The translations under genes and the position numbers were made by a program. This document shows positions 59,156-64,000 of a DNA stretch of 64,000 nt, piece after piece. How positions within the stretch are numbered: the first letter of the stretch is position 1; each line of letters begins with the position of its first letter. The notes under the pieces are model-generated. The model saw only the letters and a program-made list of their open reading frames with translations. It searched no databases and had not been told where the DNA came from. Source of the DNA: Roseivirga ehrenbergii (GTDB taxonomy: Bacteria > Bacteroidota > Bacteroidia > Cytophagales > Cyclobacteriaceae); assembly GCF_001593005.1 (NCBI RefSeq), contig NZ_LQZQ01000051.1:124001-188000 (forward strand). The letters run 5' to 3'.

Positions 59156-59524
59156 CTAAATCAACTTCAACATCGCATCATAATCAATTGACATGTGCGA
59201 ACTATGGTGAACAGCCTTACCGTTTTTAATTACAATGGCTTGTGGAGATTCATGTTGTACACCAAATTGTTCGGCCACAGCATTAGAAACTTCTCTAAAT
59301 TGAATCAAGTCTAAGTAATAAACTTTCAGCTGGTTTCCCTCTGCCGTCCAGTTGCGTTCCAAACGGTTCAGCGCCATGCTGCTAATGCTGCAACGGGTGC
59401 TGTGCTTGTAAATCACAACCGTTTGATTTTTGCTCTCTTCAATGATTTCAGAAAGTTGATCTAAACGCTCCAATCTATTCCATGGCACTTCAACAGTGTC
59501 TTCTTTCTTCTTATTCCAAAACAT
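59156..59524 (-). CDS. ytxJ: YtxJ-type bacillithiol-linked redox protein (DUF2847)
   Basis: A 122-residue thioredoxin-fold protein. The motif VVIYKHSTRCSISSMALNRL places a single Cys in the usual active-site position, without the second Cys of a CxxC pair. This is the YtxJ (monothiol bacilliredoxin-like) pattern. Relatives occur with bacillithiol synthesis in Bacteroidota and Firmicutes. It is 5 bp downstream of the E1 dehydrogenase gene, consistent with one operon. Confidence 0.88.
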   Translation of the reverse strand: MFWNKKKEDTVEVPWNRLERLDQLSEIIEESKNQTVVIYKHSTRCSISSMALNRLERNWTAEGNQLKVYYLDLIQFREVSNAVAEQFGVQHESPQAIVIKNGKAVHHSSHMSIDYDAMLKLI

Positions 59525-59529
59525 AAAAC

Positions 59530-61503
59530 TTAGTAATTTATCAAGTCATTCAACTTCTCTACAAGTCTTTGTTTTGGTAAAAAGTTCTCTTCTAAGTGTT
59601 TTCCGAAAGGAACAGGAGTATCAAGGCTGCCCACTCTAGCTACAGGAGCATCTAAATGTTGGAAGCAGTTCTCGCCAATCCAGGCGGCTATTTCGGCACC
59701 AATGCCGCCTGTAAGCGTGTCTTCGTGCAATACAATTACTTTATTGGTTTTTTTCACCGTAGCTTCAACAGCTTCCTTATCCCAAGGCAATAAAGTTCTT
59801 AAGTCTAGAATTTCAATTGAAGCCTCCGTAGCGGCAGCCAATTCTTTCGCCCAGTGCACACCCATACCATAAGTAATGATGGAAATATCATCACCTTCTT
59901 GGGCAATGGCAGCTTTCCCCACCTCAACCGTGTAATAATCGTCAGGGATATTTTCGATTACAGAACGGTACATGGCCTTGTGCTCGAAGAATAAATAGGG
60001 ATTTGGGTCTTCGATGGCTGCTGCCAAAAGTCCTTTCGCATCTTTTGGGTTAGAAGGGTAAACGATTTTTAAACCAGGCGTGTGGAAAAACCAAGCTTCG
60101 TTGGATTGTGAGTGGAATGGCCCAGCGCCAACGCCAGCACCCGTAGGCATACGCACTACAACATCTGCATTTTGCCCCCAACGGTAGTGACTTTTCGCTA
60201 AGTTATTTACAATTTGGTTGAAACCGCAAGTAACAAAATCGGCAAACTGCATTTCGACCATAGCCTTATAACCATTAATACAAAGCCCGAGCCCTGTACC
60301 AATAATGGCCGATTCGCACAAAGGTGTATTACGCACTCTTCCACTTCCGAATTTCTCTAAAAAACCGTCAGTAATTTTGAAAACACCACCATACTCAGCA
60401 ATGTCTTGCCCCATCAACACGAGGTTGTCGAAACGTTCCATGCTTTGCTTTAATCCATCCGAAATCGCATCTACAAAACGTTTTTCTGAGGTTGCATCGC
60501 TTTTTAGTTCAATCACTTCCTGAACAAATGGTGCATGCATGTCGTCAATTTCCATCTGCGTAGCCGGAGGTAATTCTTCTGCATAAGCCAACTCTAAACC
60601 TTCTTCAATGTCGGCTTTGATTTTGGCTCTAATTTCTTTTTCTGCTTTTGCGGTCAGTATTTTTTCCTTCTTTAAAAAGGACTCATAATTTTCAACAGGG
60701 TCTTTCTTCGCCCATTCTTCCATCAAAGCTTTTGGAACGTATTTAGTACCGCTGGCTTCTTCATGACCACGCATTCTGAAAGTCATGCATTCCACAATCA
60801 CTGGCTTAGGTTCTTTTCTAACCTCCTCTGCTAATTGCTTTATGGTAGAATGTACTTCAAGCAAATTATTGCCATCTACTTTTACTGCTTTAATGCCGTA
60901 GCCTGGGCCTTTGTCTATAAAATTTTTGAACCTAAACTGCTGTTCGCTAGGAGTTGAAAGGCCATAGCCGTTGTTCTCAATCACAAAAATTACTGGCAAG
61001 TCCCAAACTGCTGCTACGTTAAGTGCTTCGTGGAAATCACCTTCCGAACTTGCACCGTCTCCTGTAAAGACTAAAGTAGCTTTTTTGCTTTCTTTAAGTT
61101 TGTCGGCTAAGGCAATTCCATCAGCCAAGGCCATTTGTGGACCTAAATGCGAGATCATTCCCACAATGTTAAATTCCTTCGTTCCAAAGTGGAAGGAGCG
61201 ATCTCTTCCTTTTGTGAAGCCACTTAATTTGCCTTGAAACTGTGCGAAAAGGCGACTGTACGGAATGTTTCTACCTGTAAAAACGCCAAGATTTCGGTGC
61301 ATAGGCAAAATATACTCTTCTTGGTCGATGGCATTCACTGCTCCAACAGAAACTGCTTCTTGTCCAATTCCAGAAAACCATTTAGAAATTCTTCCCTGAC
61401 GGAGCAGAATGAGCATTTTTTCTTCGATCATGCGTGGTCTAAGAATTTGCTCGTAGAGGTGTAAAAGTTCTTGCTTGGAGTAACCTTCTCGTTTAAAAAT
61501 CAT
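59530..61503 (-). CDS. Fused alpha-beta E1 component of a 2-oxoacid dehydrogenase complex
   Basis: About 657 residues. The N-terminal half is an E1 alpha-like TPP domain with FSGIGQEAVSVGAVNAI and GDGASSEGDFHEALNVAAVW (TPP motif GDG...N). The second half (about 350 onward) is E1 beta-like, with DISIITYGMGVHWAKELAAA and VALHEDTLTGGIGAEI-type segments. It oxidatively decarboxylates a 2-oxoacid, probably branched-chain, with lipoyl E2 and E3 partners encoded elsewhere. The ATG at 61503 is used because the -7 promoter (61528-61535) overlaps the longer frame. Confidence 0.92.
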   Translation of the reverse strand: MIFKREGYSKQELLHLYEQILRPRMIEEKMLILLRQGRISKWFSGIGQEAVSVGAVNAIDQEEYILPMHRNLGVFTGRNIPYSRLFAQFQGKLSGFTKGRDRSFHFGTKEFNIVGMISHLGPQMALADGIALADKLKESKKATLVFTGDGASSEGDFHEALNVAAVWDLPVIFVIENNGYGLSTPSEQQFRFKNFIDKGPGYGIKAVKVDGNNLLEVHSTIKQLAEEVRKEPKPVIVECMTFRMRGHEEASGTKYVPKALMEEWAKKDPVENYESFLKKEKILTAKAEKEIRAKIKADIEEGLELAYAEELPPATQMEIDDMHAPFVQEVIELKSDATSEKRFVDAISDGLKQSMERFDNLVLMGQDIAEYGGVFKITDGFLEKFGSGRVRNTPLCESAIIGTGLGLCINGYKAMVEMQFADFVTCGFNQIVNNLAKSHYRWGQNADVVVRMPTGAGVGAGPFHSQSNEAWFFHTPGLKIVYPSNPKDAKGLLAAAIEDPNPYLFFEHKAMYRSVIENIPDDYYTVEVGKAAIAQEGDDISIITYGMGVHWAKELAAATEASIEILDLRTLLPWDKEAVEATVKKTNKVIVLHEDTLTGGIGAEIAAWIGENCFQHLDAPVARVGSLDTPVPFGKHLEENFLPKQRLVEKLNDLINY

Positions 61504-61527
61504 AGTTGTTTTGAGTGCAGTGCGAAG

Positions 61528-61535
61528 CAAAATTA
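61528..61535 (-). promoter_or_regulatory. -7 promoter element of the E1 dehydrogenase gene
   Basis: On the minus strand TAATTTTG is an exact TAnnTTTG match, 25 bp before the ATG at 61503, and covers the upstream in-frame start at 61530. Confidence 0.6.
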
Positions 61536-61575
61536 AAGTAAACCCTCAATTGCCGAAATTAATGTGCATTATTTT

Positions 61576-61583
61576 TATTTTTG
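61576..61583 (+). promoter_or_regulatory. -7 promoter element of the M16 peptidase operon
   Basis: TATTTTTG is an exact -7 motif. It lies downstream of the in-frame GTG at 61564, so the true start is the ATG at 61603. Confidence 0.65.
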
Positions 61584-61602
61584 CCAGCCTACCCAATTGT
61601 AT

Positions 61603-62847
61603 ATGATCCAATTTGAACAATTTGAACTAAAAAACGGCCTTCAGGTCATTTTTCACCAAGACCTTACTTCACCTATGGTGGTGGTAAATGTACTTTACAA
61701 TGTGGGGTCGAGAGATGAAGATGAAAAGCGCACCGGATTTGCTCATCTTTTTGAGCATTTAATGTTTGGCGGCTCACTAAACGTACCCAATTATGACGAG
61801 CCATTACAGAAGGTTGGGGGCGAGAATAATGCGTTCACAAGCCCAGATATTACAAACTACTACATAACGCTTCCGGCCGAAAATATGGAAACTGCATTTT
61901 GGTTGGAATCGGACAGAATGCTAAGCCTTTCTTTCGACCCGAAAGTATTGGAAGTACAGCGTTCTGTGGTGATCGAAGAGTTTAAGCAACGGTACTTGAA
62001 TCAACCTTATGGTGATGCTTGGCTGAAACTAAGGCCGTTGGTTTATAAAGAACATCCTTACAAATGGGCCACTATTGGGAAGGAGATTGAGCACATTGAA
62101 AAGGCCACCATGGATGATGTGAAGGATTTCTTCCATCGTTTCTACAAACCCAATAATGCAGTTTTAGTGGTGGCTGGAAATACTACTTTGGATGAAGTAA
62201 AACGACTGAGCGAAAAGTGGTTTGGGGAAATTCCTAGAGGCGAAACCAATGTACGAAATTTACCTCAAGAGCCTGTTCAAACTGAATATAGAGAGTTAGA
62301 GGTAGAAGCGCCTGTGCCGGCAGACTCGCTGTATATGGCTTTCCATATGGAAGGTAGAGCGGATGAAAAATATTACGCTACTGATTTATTGAGCGATATT
62401 TTAGGGCGTGGTAAGTCGTCATTATTGCACGATCAATTGGTAGAAAAACAAAGACTGTTTAGTTCGATTGGGGCTTATGTAATGGGTTCTAGTGACCCTG
62501 GCTTACTCGTTATCAATGGGCAATTGAGTGCTGGTGTTTCGCTGACTGAGGCTGAAAAAGCAGTTTGGGATTTGATTGAGGATTTTAAAAACACTTCGGT
62601 TGAAGCCGCTACTTTGCAGAAGGTGAAAAACAAAGCGGAGTCGACCATTGTTTTTGGCGAAGTTGAATTACTAAACCGAGCCATGAATTTGGCGCATGCT
62701 TGGACTTTGGGCGATCCCGACATGGTAAATCATGAGGGCGAGAAAATTCAGGCCGTTACGGAAGAAGATATTAAGGAGCAGGCCGAAAAAATATTAGTGA
62801 AAACAAACGCTTCAGTATTAAGGTATAAAGCAAAAAACGAAATATGA
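61603..62847 (+). CDS. M16 family zinc metallopeptidase
   Basis: About 414 residues from the ATG at 61603. The inverted zinc motif HLFEHLMFGG (HxxEH) and the distal Glu in EVQRSVVIEEFKQRYLNQPY are present; the C-terminal half corresponds to the inactive-type M16 domain. There is no signal peptide, so it is probably cytoplasmic, degrading peptides. It overlaps ispF by 4 nt and is first in the operon with ispF and mnmD. Confidence 0.92.
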   Translation: MIQFEQFELKNGLQVIFHQDLTSPMVVVNVLYNVGSRDEDEKRTGFAHLFEHLMFGGSLNVPNYDEPLQKVGGENNAFTSPDITNYYITLPAENMETAFWLESDRMLSLSFDPKVLEVQRSVVIEEFKQRYLNQPYGDAWLKLRPLVYKEHPYKWATIGKEIEHIEKATMDDVKDFFHRFYKPNNAVLVVAGNTTLDEVKRLSEKWFGEIPRGETNVRNLPQEPVQTEYRELEVEAPVPADSLYMAFHMEGRADEKYYATDLLSDILGRGKSSLLHDQLVEKQRLFSSIGAYVMGSSDPGLLVINGQLSAGVSLTEAEKAVWDLIEDFKNTSVEAATLQKVKNKAESTIVFGEVELLNRAMNLAHAWTLGDPDMVNHEGEKIQAVTEEDIKEQAEKILVKTNASVLRYKAKNEI

Positions 62848-63320
62848 AAATCAGAGTAGGGTTTGGATACGATGTACATCGTTTAGAAGAAGGAAAAGAC
62901 TTTTGGTTGGGTGGAATTAAGGTGCCTCATACACATGGAGCCGTTGGTCATTCAGATGCAGATGTACTGATTCATGTAATTTGCGATGCGCTTTTAGGCG
63001 CAGCCAATCTGCGAGATATCGGTTTTCATTTTTCAGATAAGGATCCGAAATTCAAGGGGATCGATAGCAAAATTTTATTGAAGGAAGTAGTGGCGCTTGT
63101 AGAGGCCAAAGGCTTTTCTATTGGCAATATTGATAGCACTATTTGTTTAGAATTACCAAAAGTGAATCCACACATTCCTGAAATGAAAAAATGCCTTGCA
63201 GGCGTAATGGGAATTGACGAAGAAGATATTTCCATCAAAGCCACCACCACTGAAAAACTTGGTTTTGTAGGTAAGGCTGAAGGTGTAGCTGCTTATGCTA
63301 CAGTGCTGATTCAAAAGTAA
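62844..63320 (+). CDS. ispF: 2-C-methyl-D-erythritol 2,4-cyclodiphosphate synthase
   Basis: A 158-residue trimeric enzyme of the MEP isoprenoid pathway, forming MEcPP from CDP-ME2P. VGFGYDVHRLEEG has the zinc ligands (Asp-x-His), HSDADVLIHVICDALLGAAN the remaining family signature, and ATTTEKLGFVGKAEGVAAYA the C-terminal nucleotide-binding part. Length and motifs are standard. It is coupled to the M16 gene upstream and abuts mnmD downstream. Confidence 0.97.
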   Translation: MKIRVGFGYDVHRLEEGKDFWLGGIKVPHTHGAVGHSDADVLIHVICDALLGAANLRDIGFHFSDKDPKFKGIDSKILLKEVVALVEAKGFSIGNIDSTICLELPKVNPHIPEMKKCLAGVMGIDEEDISIKATTTEKLGFVGKAEGVAAYATVLIQK

Positions 63321-63998
63321 ATGACCGAAGTTAAAATTATAGTCACCGAAGATGGTTCTCATTCGCTGTACCATGCCGAACTGAACGAAACTTATCATTC
63401 TTTTCACGGAGCGGTGCAAGAGTCGCGTTATGTGTTTCTGAAAGAAGGACTCGATTTTCTTCTGTCTAGTTTTGATTTGGATAACATCCGGGTGCTTGAA
63501 GTTGGCTTCGGTACGGGTTTGAATGCCATACTTACTTCAGAATGGGCGGTGGCACATGAGGTGAGAGTTGAATACACCACTTTAGAGCCTTTCCCCTTAA
63601 AAAGTGAAGTGTTTGAAGCACTGAACTACCACGAATTTTTTGATGATAAAACTGTGAAGGAGCGGTTTTTAGAGCTTCATAAGGCCGATTGGGAACAGGA
63701 GTTTCAGCAAAACGAATTTTTCACCATACTAAAGTCAGAAGACAAACTGCAAGACTTTAATAACAATTCATTTTTTGATATCGTTTTTTTCGATGCTTTC
63801 GCCCCAAGCAAACAATCCGAAATGTGGGATTTAGAGGTGATCGAAAAAACGGCTTTACTGCTCGACTCAAATGGTGTTTTTGTCACCTATTGTGCAAAAG
63901 GACAGCTAAAAAGAGATTTAAAAGCAGTTGGACTAACCGTTGAAACCCTTCCTGGCCCTCCAGGTAAAAAGGAAATGGTAAGAGGAGTAAAGCGCTAA
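63321..63998 (+). CDS. mnmD: tRNA 5-(aminomethyl)-2-thiouridine methyltransferase MnmD
   Basis: A 225-residue SAM-dependent methyltransferase. The SAM motif VLEVGFGTGLNAILTSEW, the DUF752/MnmC N-terminal-like FFDAFAPSKQSEMWDLEVIE and C-terminal FVTYCAKGQLKRDLKAVG with LPGPPGKKEMVRGVKR fit MnmD, the stand-alone methyltransferase half of MnmC. It finishes mnm5s2U34 in tRNAs by methylating the nm5 form. The FAD-oxidase half is absent. The stop codon (63996-63998) lies just inside the window, so the gene is complete. Confidence 0.93.
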   Translation: MTEVKIIVTEDGSHSLYHAELNETYHSFHGAVQESRYVFLKEGLDFLLSSFDLDNIRVLEVGFGTGLNAILTSEWAVAHEVRVEYTTLEPFPLKSEVFEALNYHEFFDDKTVKERFLELHKADWEQEFQQNEFFTILKSEDKLQDFNNNSFFDIVFFDAFAPSKQSEMWDLEVIEKTALLLDSNGVFVTYCAKGQLKRDLKAVGLTVETLPGPPGKKEMVRGVKR

Positions 63999-64000
63999 GG

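Noticed and set aside
1-64000. CRISPR array, transposase or phage structural genes
   Set aside because: No regularly spaced direct repeats of 25-40 nt and no transposase, integrase or phage morphogenesis protein were seen on either strand.

Overview
The window comes from a chromosome of the phylum Bacteroidota, most likely a Cytophagales-type, probably aquatic bacterium. This rests on three things seen together. Bacteroidota-typical families are present (DUF4290, DUF4296, DUF4199, DUF3822, secreted tricorn protease, Bat proteins, YtxJ and MnmD). The -7 promoter motif TAnnTTTG recurs in front of many genes. The sequence is AT-rich and gene-dense. Species cannot be fixed from this alone. No integrase, transposase, plasmid gene or CRISPR array was found.

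Layout. 1-2.7 kb: an Lrp/AsnC regulator, a free-standing tRNA-like small RNA with its own promoter and terminator, and a long-chain acyl-CoA ligase. 2.7-5.2 kb: a small accessory island with two abortive-infection-type genes, a putAbiC membrane protein and an AbiD/AbiF-like HEPN protein. They are divergent around a hairpin-forming non-coding stretch, and the island abuts the 3' end of tRNA-Arg(TCT). The leader of that tRNA carries two hairpin-modified copies of the tRNA's own 5' end. 5.3-14.2 kb: aldo/keto reductase, tandem DUF2461 genes, a tricorn protease, an orphan cytosolic periplasmic-binding-type protein, and a MarR/AhpD-like pair sharing a 14-bp palindrome. 14.3-18.7 kb: tRNA-Pro, an M1 peptidase gene destroyed by an internal deletion, PhoD-like phosphatase, glycerophosphodiesterase and a GNAT-like protein. 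18.7-25.3 kb: adenosine kinase, ECF sigma factor, membrane-tethered LuxR regulator with DUF4199 protein, a VWA lipoprotein and OsmC.

25.3-29.3 kb: a hybrid histidine kinase and bioD-bioA. 29.5-34.3 kb: dnaN, then an Rrf2 regulator followed by DUF2061-cysH-cysD-cysN. This is an assimilatory sulfate cluster in which CysDN makes APS and an Fe-S-type CysH probably reduces it directly, because no APS kinase is present. 34.3-44.1 kb: mostly housekeeping genes on the minus strand (VIT1-type transporter, MurA with Asp in place of the fosfomycin-target Cys, DUF4290, UvrD/PcrA helicase, glycosyltransferase, PyrE, CoaD).

44.1-49.6 kb: a TlpA lipoprotein gene lying between an intact NUDIX gene and a decayed duplicate of that gene's 3' end, then a thioesterase, a RecD-like helicase, a double-palindrome hairpin, DUF423 and YggS. 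49.7-56 kb: a bacterial GH3-family protein, a LysE transporter, two unknown proteins and a partial Bat operon (DUF58, BatA and a linker protein, without adjacent MoxR). 56-64 kb: DUF4296 lipoprotein and MutS2, a repeat-like spacer, YtxJ and a fused E1 alpha-beta 2-oxoacid dehydrogenase, M16 peptidase, IspF and MnmD.

The most unusual items are the Abi island with its candidate RNA, the tRNA-like RNA at 739-859, and the tRNA-mimic leader of tRNA-Arg. All functions are inferred from sequence motifs recognised by eye; no database search was possible.
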